Assembly: GCF_000265245.1 (NCBI RefSeq) | Contig: NZ_AJKS02000022.1 | Span: 1 to 38,659 of the forward strand | From: Halomonas smyrnensis AAD6 | GTDB lineage: Bacteria; Pseudomonadota; Gammaproteobacteria; Pseudomonadales; Halomonadaceae | Reading direction: 5' to 3' | DNA length: 38,659 nt | Part shown: one piece after another, positions 11,404-23,342 of the stretch | Position numbering within the stretch: position 1 is the first letter of the stretch | How the letters are laid out: every line of letters starts with the position of its first letter | Position numbers and translations under genes: made by a program | Notes under the pieces: model-generated | Seen by the model: the letters and a program-made list of their open reading frames with translations, nothing else | Database searches by the model: none | Told to the model about the DNA's origin: nothing

Positions 11404-11440
11404 ATAAAAAGCAGAAAGCCAGGGCAGGGCCCTGGCTTTC
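11404..11440 (-). terminator. rho-independent terminator of rpoS
   Basis: GAAAGCCAGGG (11414-11424) pairs perfectly with CCCTGGCTTTC (11430-11440) with a 5-base loop. Read on the minus strand the stem is followed by TGCTTTTTAT. It lies about 30 bases after the rpoS stop codon. Confidence 0.92.
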
Positions 11441-11471
11441 GCTGGAGAATCATCGCTTCAGGAAGGCAGCG

Positions 11472-12455
11472 TCACTCGAATATCGCGTCGAGATCGAGCC
11501 CCTGCTTGTCGAGCATGCGGCGCAGCTTCTTCAACGCCTCGACCTGGATCTGGCGGACCCGCTCGCGGGTCAGGCCGATCTCCTCGCCGACCTGCTCGAG
11601 GGTCGAGGCCTCGTGACCGCGCAGGCCGAAGCGGCGCACCACCACCTCACACTGCTTGTCGGTGAGCTCGGCCAGCCAGTCGTCGACGTGCTGCTTGACG
11701 TCGCCGTCCACCAGGGTCGATTCCGGCCCCAGCTCGTTGTCGTCGGTCAGGGTCTCGATCAGCGGCTTGTCGCTCTCCGCCCCCACGGGGTAGTCGACCG
11801 AGGAGACCCGCTCGTTGAGCCCCATCATCTTCTTGACGGTTTCCACCGGCTTGTCGAGATGCTCGGCGATCTCCTCGGCGGTGGCCTCGTGGTCGAGCTT
11901 CTGGGTCAGCTCGCGGGCCGCCCGCAGGTAGATGTTGAGCTCCTTGACCACGTGGATCGGCAGGCGAATCGTGCGGGTCTGATTCATCAGCGCCCGCTCG
12001 ATGGTCTGGCGAATCCACCAGGTGGCGTAGGTGGAGAAACGGAAGCCGCGCTCGGGGTCGAACTTCTCGACCGCACGGATCAGTCCCAGGTTGCCCTCCT
12101 CGATCAGGTCGAGCAGGGTCAGGCCGCGGTTCAGGTAGCGCCTGGCGATCTTGACCACCAGGCGCAGGTTGGACTCGATCATCCGCGACCGGCCGGCGGG
12201 ATCGCCCTTGCGGGCGAGGCGGCCGTAGAAGACCTCCTCCTCCGGCGTCAGCAGCGGCGAGAAGCCGATCTCGTTGAGGTAGATCTGGGTGGCATCGAGG
12301 CTGTGATGATAGTGGCGGTCCTCACGGCTCAGCGCCTTCTCGAAGGCCGCGTCCGCATCTTCGGGCGCGGCGGTCTCGAGCTCGACCTCCTGCTCACCGG
12401 CTTCTTCGGCCGATTCCATGTCCACCTCGTTCAGGTCCCGTTCAAGCATGCTCAT
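11472..12455 (-). CDS. rpoS: RNA polymerase sigma factor RpoS
   Basis: Stationary-phase/general stress sigma factor of 327 aa, close to the 330 aa of E. coli. An acidic N-terminus (region 1.1/1.2, to about residue 65) is followed by region 1.2 [16 protein letters not shown] and region 2 with [20 protein letters not shown] and [16 protein letters not shown] (core binding and -10 recognition). Region 3 follows, and region 4 has a helix-turn-helix ending [19 protein letters not shown]. The start ATG has only a weak GGGG-type ribosome site. Position after nlpD is conserved in gammaproteobacteria, where the main rpoS promoter lies inside nlpD; the apparent nlpD frameshift would leave this DNA intact. 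Confidence 0.96.
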   Translation of the reverse strand: MSMLERDLNEVDMESAEEAGEQEVELETAAPEDADAAFEKALSREDRHYHHSLDATQIYLNEIGFSPLLTPEEEVFYGRLARKGDPAGRSRMIESNLRLVVKIARRYLNRGLTLLDLIEEGNLGLIRAVEKFDPERGFRFSTYATWWIRQTIERALMNQTRTIRLPIHVVKELNIYLRAARELTQKLDHEATAEEIAEHLDKPVETVKKMMGLNERVSSVDYPVGAESDKPLIETLTDDNELGPESTLVDGDVKQHVDDWLAELTDKQCEVVVRRFGLRGHEASTLEQVGEEIGLTRERVRQIQVEALKKLRRMLDKQGLDLDAIFE

Positions 12456-12584
12456 CGATTGTTACCCCATGGTTGTATCGAGCACCGTGTCATGCTCGAA
12501 ACGATCGATGTCAGAGGTTGTCATTGTATGGTGTTGCTTTGCTGACTCGAGCGGCTTGCCGACCCTTTCCTTCAACGCTTGAGC

Positions 12585-13699
12585 TCAACGCTTCGGCAGA
12601 TACTCCAGCGGATCCTGAGGCTGGCCGTCCTTGCGCACCTCGAAGTGCAGCCTGACATCCTCGGCGTCGCTGTCGCCCATGGTGGCGATCACCTCGCCGG
12701 TCTCGACAACGTCGTTTTCCTTCACCCTCAGGCTGTCGTTGTGGGCGTAGGCACTCAGGAATTCATCGTTGTGCTTGAGCAGGATCAGGTTGCCGTACCC
12801 GCGTACGCCGCTGCCCGCGTAGACCACGATGCCCGGCCCGGCCGCCTTGACAGGTTGCCCCTTTTGTCCGTCGATATCAATGCCGGCGGTGATGGTGCCA
12901 CCCTCGCCGAATGTCCCGATCACATCACCGCTGGCGGGCCACTGCCAGGGCACGTCATCCACCGGCGTATAGCTGCGTGACTCGCGGGATTCGGCCTCCG
13001 GTTCGCCGGCCACCCGGGTGCCGGCATCGGCCTGCGGCTGGGCGTCGGACTCGCTCTCGGCAGCCTGTCCCGACCCGGCGTCGGAAGCCGTCTGGGCCGC
13101 GGCCTCGCCTTCCGTCCCCGCCTGCTCGCGCTCCTCGCGGCTGCGGCGCTCGGCCTGGTCGCTCTCGCTCACGGGTGCCGTCGGCGCCCGGGCTCTCGGG
13201 ATCGTAGACCGGCCCAGGCCCCTGGGCGCCCTCGCCGTCGCTCGCCTGGCCGCCGTCGGAGGCGGCCTCGGCCTGCGCCTCGTCGCCGCTGCGCTCGCTG
13301 CCGCCGTCGGGCAGCAGCCAGTCCAGCGACCCGTCATCCTGGCTCGCGCCGCCGAGCCCGGTCGCCACGGCGCCGCCGGCCGCCCCGGCGCTCACCGCCG
13401 AGCCGGCGTCGCCGCCGCGACCATCGGAGCCGGAGCCGGCACCGCCGCCCAGCGTCAGCTGCTGGCCCGGCTGGATGTTGTAGGGCGGCTCGATGCGATT
13501 GAGCCGCGCCAGGTCGCGGTAGTCCATGTCGTGGCGCCAGGCGATGCCGTAGAGGGTATCGCCGGCCTCGACGGTGTAGCTGGCCGGGCGCTCGGCCGAG
13601 CGGCTGGACGACAGGTCCTGGACCTGCACCGGCGACGGGGCCTCCTGGGAGGCGGCGCAGCCCGCCAGGGTCAGGGCCAGCCCTGAAATCAGCAAAACC

Positions 13700-13707
<8 letters not shown>
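12585..13707 (-). pseudogene. nlpD: nlpD (murein hydrolase activator, LysM-LytM lipoprotein) interrupted by an apparent frameshift
   Basis: NlpD is an outer-membrane lipoprotein that activates AmiC amidase at the septum. The N-terminal frame starts at 13707 behind GGAGG. It has a lipoprotein signal (LTLAGC lipobox, Cys22) and a LysM domain (YTVEAGDTLYGIAW...NIQPGQQLTL). The LytM/M23-like domain lies in a different frame ending at 12585 (GIDIDGQKGQPV...LHFEVRKDG), and lacks the first metal-ligand His as expected for a degenerate NlpD. Acidic, low-complexity linker sequence in both frames meets around 13,170-13,180. Removing one C from ACCCGTGAG (plus strand 13173-13175 GGG) rejoins them as ...DGT-VSESD... 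So this is either a sequencing error or a true +1 frameshift. Confidence 0.82.
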
Positions 13708-14677
<970 letters not shown>

Positions 14678-14791
14678 GAACTTACTCCCTGAGAAAACAC
14701 TGATGTATGACTACGCCTCCGGGCGCCCCATGGCATAGATCAGCGCTTTCGCCGTTGCGGCGCCCTCCCTGGCACCGTTTTCCAGGACCGC

Positions 14792-15484
14792 CTAACGGAT
14801 CACGCCCTCCAGCAGCGGCACGAAGCGCACCGGTTCCAGGCGCTCCTTCTCGAACCGGTCGCCCTGGCGGCGCACCCGCACCAGCCACTGGCGCCCGTCG
14901 CGCTCGGCCAGCGGCGCGATCATCACCCCGCCGTCGGCCAGCTGGGCCAGCAGCGGCTCGGGCAGCGAGCCGGCACAGGCGGTCAGCAGGATGACCTCGA
15001 AGGGCGCGGCCTCGGGCCAGCCGTGGCCGCCGTCGGCCAGGCGCAGGTGCGCGTTGTGCACGCCCAGCAGCCGCAGCCGCTCGCCGGCGCGACGATGCAG
15101 GGCATTGATCCGCTCCACCGACCAGAGTTCCGCCACCTGCCGCGCCAGCACCAGGGTCTGGTAGCCGGAGCCGGTGCCGATCTCCAGCACCCGCTCGGGC
15201 GCCTCCTCGCGCACCAGCTCGGTCATGCGCGCCACGATCCACGGCTGCGACAGCGTCTGGCCGTGGCCGATGGGCAGCGAGGTGTCCTCGTAGGCGCGAT
15301 GGGACAGCGCCTCGTCGAGGAACAGGTGGCGCGGCTCCTCGGCCATGGTCTCCAGCACCCGACGGTCGGCGATGCCCTGCCGGGCCAGACGCTCGACCAT
15401 GCGGTCGCGGGTACGCTGGGAGGTCATGCCGACGCCCTTCACCAGCTCCGGTCGCAGCCGGCGGCGGGAATCAGGTGAGTGCAT
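14792..15484 (-). CDS. pcm: protein-L-isoaspartate O-methyltransferase
   Basis: Cytoplasmic SAM-dependent repair enzyme that methylates L-isoaspartyl residues in damaged proteins. [14 protein letters not shown] opens the conserved part, followed by PRHLF, the substrate loop [23 protein letters not shown] split over two stretches, the SAM motif [17 protein letters not shown], and C-terminal VRFVPLLEG. Two starts are plausible: 15484, with AGGA upstream and overlapping surE by 14 bases, and 15427, which begins exactly at the conserved MTSQRT. 15484 is given because overlap with surE is the rule in this operon, but 15427 is equally defensible. surE-pcm order is conserved. Confidence 0.92.
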   Translation of the reverse strand: MHSPDSRRRLRPELVKGVGMTSQRTRDRMVERLARQGIADRRVLETMAEEPRHLFLDEALSHRAYEDTSLPIGHGQTLSQPWIVARMTELVREEAPERVLEIGTGSGYQTLVLARQVAELWSVERINALHRRAGERLRLLGVHNAHLRLADGGHGWPEAAPFEVILLTACAGSLPEPLLAQLADGGVMIAPLAERDGRQWLVRVRRQGDRFEKERLEPVRFVPLLEGVIR

Positions 15485-16217
15485 CCAGCCATTCCTGAAC
15501 GTCGTCGCGCGCCGCATGCCGGGTCAGGTCCAGCTGCAGCGGCGTGATGGACACGAAGCCGGCCTCCACGGCGGCGAAATCGGTATCTTCCCCGTCGTCG
15601 GCGCTCTCGCCCGCGGCGGCGATCCAGTAGCGCTTGCGCCCGCGCGGGTCGAGCACCTCCAGCGGCTCGGCGGCCGGCCCCCGGTAGCCCTGGCGCGTCA
15701 CCTTGAGGCCGCGGATCTCCTCCCAGGGCAGGTCCGGCACGTTGACGTTGAGCAGGCTGCGCGGCGGCAGCGAGAGCCGGTCGGCGGCGCCGACCAGGCT
15801 CGCCGCCACCCGGCCGGCGGTCTCGAAGTAGCGATGGCCGACCAGCGACATGGCGATCGCCGACATGCCCAGGTTGCGGCCCTCCATGGCGGCGGCCACG
15901 GTGCCCGAATAGAGCACGTCGTCGCCCAGGTTGCCGCCGTGGTTGATGCCCGAGATCACCAGGTCCGGACGCTCCTCCCAGACCCCGTTGACGCCCAGGT
16001 AGACGCAGTCCGCCGGGGTGCCGTCGACGCTGTAGAAGCCGTTGTCGAGGGTCGACAGCGCCAGCGGGCGGGTCAGGGTCAGGGAATTGCTGGCACCGCT
16101 CTTGTCGCGGTCGGGGGCCACCACGCGCAGCCGCGCGTGGGGGGCCAGGGCGTCATGCAGGGCGCGCAGGCCCGGGGCATGCACCCCGTCATCATTGGAC
16201 AGCAGCAGTCGACGCAT
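15471..16217 (-). CDS. surE: 5'/3'-nucleotidase SurE
   Basis: Cytoplasmic divalent-metal nucleotidase and exopolyphosphatase of 248 aa, linked to stationary-phase survival. It opens with [13 protein letters not shown], which carries the metal-binding Asp8-Asp9; the SGASNS loop and [13 protein letters not shown] segment supply the remaining metal ligands. VDGTPADCV is the family substrate-pocket motif. It overlaps truD by 26 bases and pcm by 14 bases, so translation is likely coupled. Length matches the family. Confidence 0.95.
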   Translation of the reverse strand: MRRLLLSNDDGVHAPGLRALHDALAPHARLRVVAPDRDKSGASNSLTLTRPLALSTLDNGFYSVDGTPADCVYLGVNGVWEERPDLVISGINHGGNLGDDVLYSGTVAAAMEGRNLGMSAIAMSLVGHRYFETAGRVAASLVGAADRLSLPPRSLLNVNVPDLPWEEIRGLKVTRQGYRGPAAEPLEVLDPRGRKRYWIAAAGESADDGEDTDFAAVEAGFVSITPLQLDLTRHAARDDVQEWLDALT

Positions 16218-17334
16218 CCGCGGCTCCTTGCTCGGGCCCCGGCCGGGGCGTGTGGTAACTCAGGGTCGGGTGGGCGATCAGCTCGCGCAGCACGGCGGTG
16301 GCGAAGGCGCCGCGGGGCAGCGTGAAGGAGAACCAGGCCTCGCCCTCGCCGGGCGCCAGCCGCGGTGCGGCCAGGCGCAGGCGCAGCGGCCGGCGGGCGG
16401 TCTTCACCCCGGCGCGCACCAGGCCGTCGCACAGCGCGGGATGCGCCTCGGCCAGCGCCAGCTCGCGCGACTGGGCCTCGCCCTGGGCCACCGAGCGGCC
16501 CTGCCCCCAGAGCACGCCGCTCGGGTGCAGGTCGAGCCGCTCGGCGCGCTCGAGCAGCGAGTCGTCGACCGTCTCGGCCACGAACTGGCTCGACGTGCCG
16601 TCGAGGATCACCGCCTCGCCCGGCAGCGGCGTCGCCCAGCTGCCCTCGGCGATGCGCGCGGCCAGCAGCTCGTTGAACAGGTAGCTGCGCGCCGCGGAGA
16701 GCAGCATGCCCTCGCGGTCGTCGCGCTTGCGCCAGCCCCGGGCCAGCACGCTGGCCGCGCGATGGAGATTGCGCCCGTCGGGGCCGAAGCGCTGCGGTCC
16801 GAAGTAGTTGGCGGCGCCGTGGTGGCACAGCCAGGCCCAGCGCTCTTCGAGATGCGGGTCCTCCAGCGCCTCGCCGGTGACGCGCAGCCGGAAGCGGTTG
16901 GCGGCGTGCACGCCGCGCTTGAGCTTGCGCGGATGGCGGGTCGCCTCGAGCAGCGTCAGCGGCAGGTCGGCGAGCCGCGCCCCGAGATCGTCCGGCGCCT
17001 CGCGGCCGGGCAGGTGCACCGAGAACCACTGGCGCGTCACCGCGTGACGATCCTTCATGCCGGCGTAGCCGACGTCGCGCTGGGTGACCTCGCAGGCCCT
17101 GGCCAGGCGGCGGGCGACCATCGCGGTGGTCAGGTCGCGCTTCTCGATCCACAGCCACAGGTGCTCGCCCTGCCCCTCCGGTTCGAAGCCGAGCTGCTCC
17201 TCGACCCGGAAGTCCTCCGGCGTGGCGCGGTAGCCGCCGGGGCGCGGCGCGCCGAAGCGCGCGTCCAGCACCCGCGGCCAGCTCGGCGGCCAGGCGATCG
17301 GGGCCTGCGGCCGATCGGACGTCGCCTCAGACAT
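16192..17334 (-). CDS. truD: tRNA pseudouridine(13) synthase TruD
   Basis: Converts U13 of tRNA-Glu to pseudouridine; 380 aa. The catalytic aspartate is in the family motif [18 protein letters not shown]. Downstream conserved segments ([28 protein letters not shown], and the C-terminal [17 protein letters not shown]) are as in other TruD proteins, with the TRUD insertion domain between them. The start ATG lies 8 bases inside the ispF 3' end, so the two are coupled. Neighbours ispF and surE are the conserved ones. Confidence 0.95.
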   Translation of the reverse strand: MSEATSDRPQAPIAWPPSWPRVLDARFGAPRPGGYRATPEDFRVEEQLGFEPEGQGEHLWLWIEKRDLTTAMVARRLARACEVTQRDVGYAGMKDRHAVTRQWFSVHLPGREAPDDLGARLADLPLTLLEATRHPRKLKRGVHAANRFRLRVTGEALEDPHLEERWAWLCHHGAANYFGPQRFGPDGRNLHRAASVLARGWRKRDDREGMLLSAARSYLFNELLAARIAEGSWATPLPGEAVILDGTSSQFVAETVDDSLLERAERLDLHPSGVLWGQGRSVAQGEAQSRELALAEAHPALCDGLVRAGVKTARRPLRLRLAAPRLAPGEGEAWFSFTLPRGAFATAVLRELIAHPTLSYHTPRPGPEQGAADASTAAVQ

Positions 17335-17815
17335 CGTCGCGCTCCTGCATCAGCAGCACCACCGCCTCGGCGGCGATGCCCTCGCCGCGGCCGGTGAAGC
17401 CCAGCCGCTCGGTGGTGGTCGCCTTGACGTTGACCGCCCCGCGCGCCACCGCCAGGTCGGCGGCGATGGCCTCGGCCATGGCCTCGACATGGGGCGAGAG
17501 CTTCGGCGCCTGGGCCATCACCGTGGCGTCCAGGTTGCCGACCCGGTAGCCCGCCGCATGCACCTGCGCCACCACCCGACGCAGCAGCTCGCGGCTGTCG
17601 GCGCCGGCCCAGGCCGGATCGGTGTCGGGGAAGTGGCGGCCGATGTCGCCCAGCGCGCAGGCGCCGAGCAGGGCATCGCAGATCGCATGCAGCAGCACGT
17701 CGCCGTCGGAGTGGGCGACGAAGCCGCGGTCGAAGGGAATGGCGACGCCGCCGATCCGCAGGTGGTCGCCCTCGCCGAAGCGGTGGACGTCGAAGCCGTG
17801 GCCGATTCGCATCAT
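17327..17815 (-). CDS. ispF: 2-C-methyl-D-erythritol 2,4-cyclodiphosphate synthase
   Basis: Fifth step of the MEP isoprenoid pathway: releases CMP from CDP-ME 2-phosphate to form MEcPP. The 162-aa protein has the N-terminal GHGFDVHRF with metal ligands Asp9 and His11, and [18 protein letters not shown] with a further His ligand. The C-terminal [19 protein letters not shown] is the nucleotide-binding signature. The first ATG (17815) overlaps the ispD stop as ATGA; a second ATG follows immediately at 17812. Length is standard for the trimeric enzyme. Confidence 0.95.
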   Translation of the reverse strand: MMRIGHGFDVHRFGEGDHLRIGGVAIPFDRGFVAHSDGDVLLHAICDALLGACALGDIGRHFPDTDPAWAGADSRELLRRVVAQVHAAGYRVGNLDATVMAQAPKLSPHVEAMAEAIAADLAVARGAVNVKATTTERLGFTGRGEGIAAEAVVLLMQERDDV

Positions 17816-18540
17816 GCGGTGTCGTTCCTGTCGGCGGAGGGATCGGGCGCTTCCTGGGCGGCGAGGATCGCCTCGGCCAGCGCCAGATCCTCCGGATGAG
17901 TGATCTTGAGATTGTCGCGGCGCCCGCTGACCAGGCGCGGCGAGAGGCCCAGCGCTTCCACCGCCGAGGCCTCGTCGGTGACGGCGACGCCGCGATCGGC
18001 GGCCTCCTGCAAGGCCCGGCGCAGCAGCCCGTAGCCGAAGCCCTGGGGCGTCAGGGCGTGCCACAGGCCGTCCCGGGGCTCGGTGCCGCCGACCCGGCCG
18101 TCGCCGTCGTCGCGCTTCATGGTGTCGGCCACCGGCGCGGCCAGCAGCCCGCCCACGGCGTCCTCGGCCACCGCGGCCGCCAGCCGGCGCAGGTCGTCGA
18201 CCCGCACGCAGGGCCGGGCCACGTCGTGCACCAGCACCGGGTCGGCCGCGCCGGCCTCGTCGGCGATGGCGGCCAGGGCGTGGGTCACCGAGTCGACGCG
18301 CTCGGCGCCGCCGGGCACCCGCCGCCAGTCGGCGAAGGGCATCTCGGCCGGGTCGAAGCGTTCGTCGTCGGGGTCCAGGCACAGGCACAGCCGCGCCTCG
18401 GGGAAGGCCTCGTGGAGCCGCGCCAGGGTGCGGGCCAGCACCGTGCGCCCGGCCAGCGGCAGATACTGCTTGGGCAGCGCGGCGCCCATGCGTCGGCCGC
18501 GGCCCGCGGCGGGCACCACCAGCCAGAGTCGCTCGCTCAT
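17812..18540 (-). CDS. ispD: 2-C-methyl-D-erythritol 4-phosphate cytidylyltransferase
   Basis: Third step of the MEP pathway: transfers CMP from CTP to MEP. The 242-aa protein starts with the nucleotide-binding [21 protein letters not shown]. It also has [11 protein letters not shown] with the metal-binding aspartate and the C-terminal [15 protein letters not shown]. Its start overlaps the ftsB stop as ATGA and its stop overlaps the ispF start in the same way, so three genes are translationally chained. ftsB-ispD-ispF order is conserved in gammaproteobacteria. Confidence 0.95.
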   Translation of the reverse strand: MSERLWLVVPAAGRGRRMGAALPKQYLPLAGRTVLARTLARLHEAFPEARLCLCLDPDDERFDPAEMPFADWRRVPGGAERVDSVTHALAAIADEAGAADPVLVHDVARPCVRVDDLRRLAAAVAEDAVGGLLAAPVADTMKRDDGDGRVGGTEPRDGLWHALTPQGFGYGLLRRALQEAADRGVAVTDEASAVEALGLSPRLVSGRRDNLKITHPEDLALAEAILAAQEAPDPSADRNDTA

Positions 18541-18839
18541 CGTGCCGTCCCTTCGCCGTTCTCGCCGGCATCGGGCACCCAGAAGAACTGCTCGTCGCGG
18601 CGCACCATGCCGATGTCGCTGCGCGCCCGCTCCTCGATGGCGTCGAGGCCGTTCTTGAGGTCCACCACCTCGGCGGCGAGGCGCTCGTTGCGCGCCCGCA
18701 GCGGCGCATTCTCGGCCTCCAGGCGGTCCACTCGCTGGCGCACCTCGGCCAGCTCGCGCAGTCCGCCCTCGCCGAGCCACAGGCGATACTGCAACAGCGC
18801 CTGGAGGGCGATGAGCACGATGGCCAGCCACTTGAGCAT
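18537..18839 (-). CDS. ftsB: cell division protein FtsB
   Basis: Bitopic inner-membrane division protein of 100 aa that forms the FtsQBL complex. One membrane helix at about residues 3-19 is followed directly by a leucine-zipper-like periplasmic coiled coil ([20 protein letters not shown]). The conserved [20 protein letters not shown] segment and FFWVPD end follow. Length equals the E. coli protein (103 aa). It overlaps ispD by four bases. A 91-base gap upstream, separating it from the GNAT-type gene, could hold the promoter of the whole isoprenoid/survival block; no clear hexamers were found. Confidence 0.93.
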   Translation of the reverse strand: MLKWLAIVLIALQALLQYRLWLGEGGLRELAEVRQRVDRLEAENAPLRARNERLAAEVVDLKNGLDAIEERARSDIGMVRRDEQFFWVPDAGENGEGTAR

Positions 18840-18930
18840 GAAGAGGGTCCGTCACCAGGGAATTCGAGGGCGTAGTATGCCATCTTCCCCGGGTCGCCTC
18901 ATCCATCAAAGCCCCGGCACCCGACCCGCG

Positions 18931-20076
18931 TCAGCCGCCATCGTCGAGACGGAACGGCAGCGCCCGCTCGGCGGCCGCGACGTAGGCCGCCACGTGCTCG
19001 GCCTCCTCGGCGCAGAAGCGCCCCACCCCGGCGCGCAGCCGCGGATCGGCGACATGGTGCAGCGAGGTCAGCCGCCGCGGCGCGAAGCCACGGGCCAGCT
19101 TGTGCTCGCCCTGGGTGCCGGGGTCGAAGCGGGTCAGGCCTCGGGCCAGGCAGTGCTCGAGGCCCTGGTAGTAGCAGGCCTCGAAGTGCAGGCCGTCGGC
19201 CTCGATCTCGCTGCCCCAGTAGCGGCCGTAGAGCGTGCGGCTCCCCTGCAGGCACAGCGCCGCGGCCACCGGCCGCCCCTCGAGGCGCGCCTGGACCAGC
19301 ACCAATGCCTCGGGCAGGTCGCGGCGCAGCCGGGTGAAGAAGTCGCGGTTGAGATAGCCCCGCTGGCCGCGCTCGAGATAGGTGATCTGGTAGCAGCGAT
19401 AGAAGTGCGCCAGGTCGGCCTCGCCGATCGCCTCGCCCTCCAGCCGCTGCAGGGTCAGCCCCTGCTCGGCGACCCGGCGCCGCTCGCGGCGAATGGCCTT
19501 GCGCCGCTTGGAGGTCAGCGCGGCGAGGAAGCCGTCGAAGTCGCCGTAGCCCCGATCCTGCCACTGGAACTGCACCCCGGCCCGGGCGATCAGCTCGGGC
19601 CGCGCCTCGCGCCAGGCGGCGACCTCGTCTTCCTCGGCGAACAGCAGGTGCCAGCTCGACAGCGTCGAGCCCTCCCAGCGCTCGGCCAGCAGCCGACGCG
19701 CCTCGCGCGGGTCGACGTCATCGGCCAGCGCCAGCCGCGGCCCGGGCGCCGGGGTGAAGGGAATGGCGCTGAGCCCCTTGGGATAGTAGCGCCCGCCGGC
19801 CCGCTCCCAGGCGTCGGCCCAGGCCCAGTCGAAGACGTACTCGCCGTAGGAATGATGCTTGTGGTAGTGCGGCAGCAGCCCGACCAGCGCCTCGTCGCGC
19901 CACAGCGTCAGGTGGCGCGGCGTCCAGCCGCTCTCCTCGCTCGCCGCCCCGCTGGCCTCCAGGGCATGCAGGAACTCGTGGCGCAGGAACGGATGATCGT
20001 CGCCCACCAGGGCGTTCCAGGCCGCGGCCGGCACGGCGGCCACGGCGGACTGTTCGACGACACGCAATAGACTCAT
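18931..20076 (-). CDS. GNAT-like / peptidogalycan (COG3146, DUF482) family N-acyltransferase
   Basis: Soluble protein of 381 aa with the COG3146 (FemAB-like) pattern: HPFLRHEFLHALEASGAA near the N-terminus, then RHLTLWRDEALVGLLPHYHK and YGEYVFDWAWADAW. SKRRKAIRRERR lies in the middle and YGRYWGSEIEADGLHFEACYY and FDPGTQGEHKLARGFAP near the end. Proteins of this type have a double GNAT fold and are annotated as peptidogalycan biosynthesis or GNAT acetyltransferases; no substrate is established. GGGAGAG precedes the ATG. It lies upstream of ftsB on the same strand, where many relatives carry eno. Confidence 0.87.
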   Translation of the reverse strand: MSLLRVVEQSAVAAVPAAAWNALVGDDHPFLRHEFLHALEASGAASEESGWTPRHLTLWRDEALVGLLPHYHKHHSYGEYVFDWAWADAWERAGGRYYPKGLSAIPFTPAPGPRLALADDVDPREARRLLAERWEGSTLSSWHLLFAEEDEVAAWREARPELIARAGVQFQWQDRGYGDFDGFLAALTSKRRKAIRRERRRVAEQGLTLQRLEGEAIGEADLAHFYRCYQITYLERGQRGYLNRDFFTRLRRDLPEALVLVQARLEGRPVAAALCLQGSRTLYGRYWGSEIEADGLHFEACYYQGLEHCLARGLTRFDPGTQGEHKLARGFAPRRLTSLHHVADPRLRAGVGRFCAEEAEHVAAYVAAAERALPFRLDDGG

Positions 20077-20201
20077 GAACTCTCCCGAGAGGGCCGGCTG
20101 ACGGCGGCCGGCGCAGGGCCTACCCTAGATGACAGCATGATCGGGACACGGAGACCGCCCCGTTCCGCCCTGAGCGACGAGGGGTCTTGACGCGCCTGTC
20201 A

Positions 20202-20217
20202 TGGTAAATTAATTACA
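20202..20217. promoter_or_regulatory. HexR-like operator upstream of edd
   Basis: The minus strand reads TGTAATTAATTTACC here. This agrees with the gammaproteobacterial HexR consensus, as I recall it (TGTAATTAAATTACA), at 13 of 15 positions. A -35-like TTGACG lies at 20187-20192, but no convincing -10 was found. HexR is the usual KDPG-responsive repressor of edd and glk; no hexR gene is in the window. A weaker similar stretch occurs at 20265-20279. Confidence 0.5.
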
Positions 20218-20314
20218 ACTATAGCCGCATAACCCGGTTCGCCCCCGGTTTTCGGGCGATACTTTTGTTAAACTTACGAAAACACTTCCTTCACTTTCGT
20301 TGCCGAGGTGCCCC

Positions 20315-22201
<1,887 letters not shown>

Positions 22202-22255
22202 GTCGTTCCCCGGATTGCCCTGCGCATCCCGGGGACGATCGTGGCCCTAGAGATC

Positions 22256-22282
22256 GGGAGCGGGGAACCAGGCCCCGCTCCC
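22256..22282 (+). repeat. intercistronic hairpin between edd and glk
   Basis: GGGAGCGGGG (22256-22265) pairs with CCCCGCTCCC (22273-22282) over a 7-base loop. A second, shorter stem (TCCCCGG 22207-22213 with CCGGGGA 22229-22235) lies just before it. No good T run follows, so this may be a partial terminator or an mRNA-stability element lowering glk relative to edd. Confidence 0.55.
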
Positions 22283-22310
22283 GCACTGTTTGCAAGAGAC
22301 GAATGTGACG

Positions 22311-23279
22311 ATGACCCGACCCGCACTGATCGGCGATATCGGGGGCACCAACGCCCGCTTCGCCCTGGTGACCCCGGGGGCCTTCGAGCCCCACGACATC
22401 CTGAGCCTGCCCTGCGCCGACTATCCCGGCCTGGTCGAGGCCATACGCGACTACCTGGAACGGGTCGGCGCCGTGGGCGACGCCGCCCCGCTTGAGGCCT
22501 GCCTGGCCTTCGCCTGCCCGATCAACAGCGACCGGATCAAGATGACCAACAATCCCTGGTCATTCTCCCGCGCCGAGGTGCAGGAGGCGCTGGGGCTCGA
22601 GCTGTTCAAGGCGATCAACGACTTCACCGCCCAGGCCCTGGGCGTGCCCCACGTGGCCGAGGACGAACTGGTCGAGGTCCAGCCCGGCGAGGCGGTGCCC
22701 CATGCCGCACGCCTGGTGATCGGCCCGGGCACCGGGCTCGGCGTGGCCGGCGTCTTCCCCGGCCGCCATGCCTGGATCCCGCTGCCCACCGAGGGCGGCC
22801 ACGTGACCTTCGCCCCCACCGACGAGCGGGAACACAACCTGCTGCGCCACTTCCGCAACCGCTACGGCCGCATCTCCGTGGAGCGGCTGCTGTGCGGCCA
22901 GGGGCTGCTCGACCTCTACCTGGCGCACTGCTCGCTGAAGGGCGCCAATCCGGCCTGCACCTCGCCCGCCGAGGTCACCGAGGCGGCCGCGAGCGGCGAC
23001 GCCGTGGCTCGTGATACCCTGCTGCGCTTTCTGAAGATCCTCGGCGACGTCAGCGGCGACGCCGCGCTCACCCTCGGCGCCCGGGGCGGGGTCTACCTGT
23101 GCGGCGGCATCCTCCCGAGGCTGCTCGACTGGCTGCCGCAGAGCCGCTTCCGCGAGGCCTTCGCCACCAAGGGCCGCATGAGCGTCTATACCGCCGACAT
23201 CCCGGTCCGGGTGGTCACCGCCCCCTGGACGGGCCTGCTGGGCGCCGCCGAGGCCCTGCACAACGAAGAGGTCGAGTAA
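22311..23279 (+). CDS. glk: glucokinase (Glk family)
   Basis: Phosphorylates glucose with ATP to glucose 6-phosphate. The 322-aa protein opens with LIGDIGGTNARFAL, the phosphate-1 loop of bacterial Glk. KMTNNPWSFS and KAINDFTAQALGV carry the sugar-binding residues; LVIGPGTGLGVAGVF is phosphate loop 2, and TEGGHVTFAPTD and LCGGILPRL complete the family pattern. This is the E. coli Glk type rather than the ROK type. An in-frame GTG at 22305 is an alternative start. It sits between edd and the mutarotase gene, consistent with an operon. Confidence 0.94.
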   Translation: MTRPALIGDIGGTNARFALVTPGAFEPHDILSLPCADYPGLVEAIRDYLERVGAVGDAAPLEACLAFACPINSDRIKMTNNPWSFSRAEVQEALGLELFKAINDFTAQALGVPHVAEDELVEVQPGEAVPHAARLVIGPGTGLGVAGVFPGRHAWIPLPTEGGHVTFAPTDEREHNLLRHFRNRYGRISVERLLCGQGLLDLYLAHCSLKGANPACTSPAEVTEAAASGDAVARDTLLRFLKILGDVSGDAALTLGARGGVYLCGGILPRLLDWLPQSRFREAFATKGRMSVYTADIPVRVVTAPWTGLLGAAEALHNEEVE

Positions 23280-23342
23280 CTCGACGGAAGAGGTCGAATC
23301 AACCGGCGCCACCGCGTCGATCGGCCCGATGGAGGAGATTGC

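Noticed and set aside
14678..14791. Possible terminator between pcm and the DUF368 gene
   Set aside because: No stable stem with a T run could be found by eye on the minus strand.
20300..20314. TTG start for edd five codons upstream
   Set aside because: The ATG at 20315 has a GAGG ribosome site and matches the expected Edd N-terminus.
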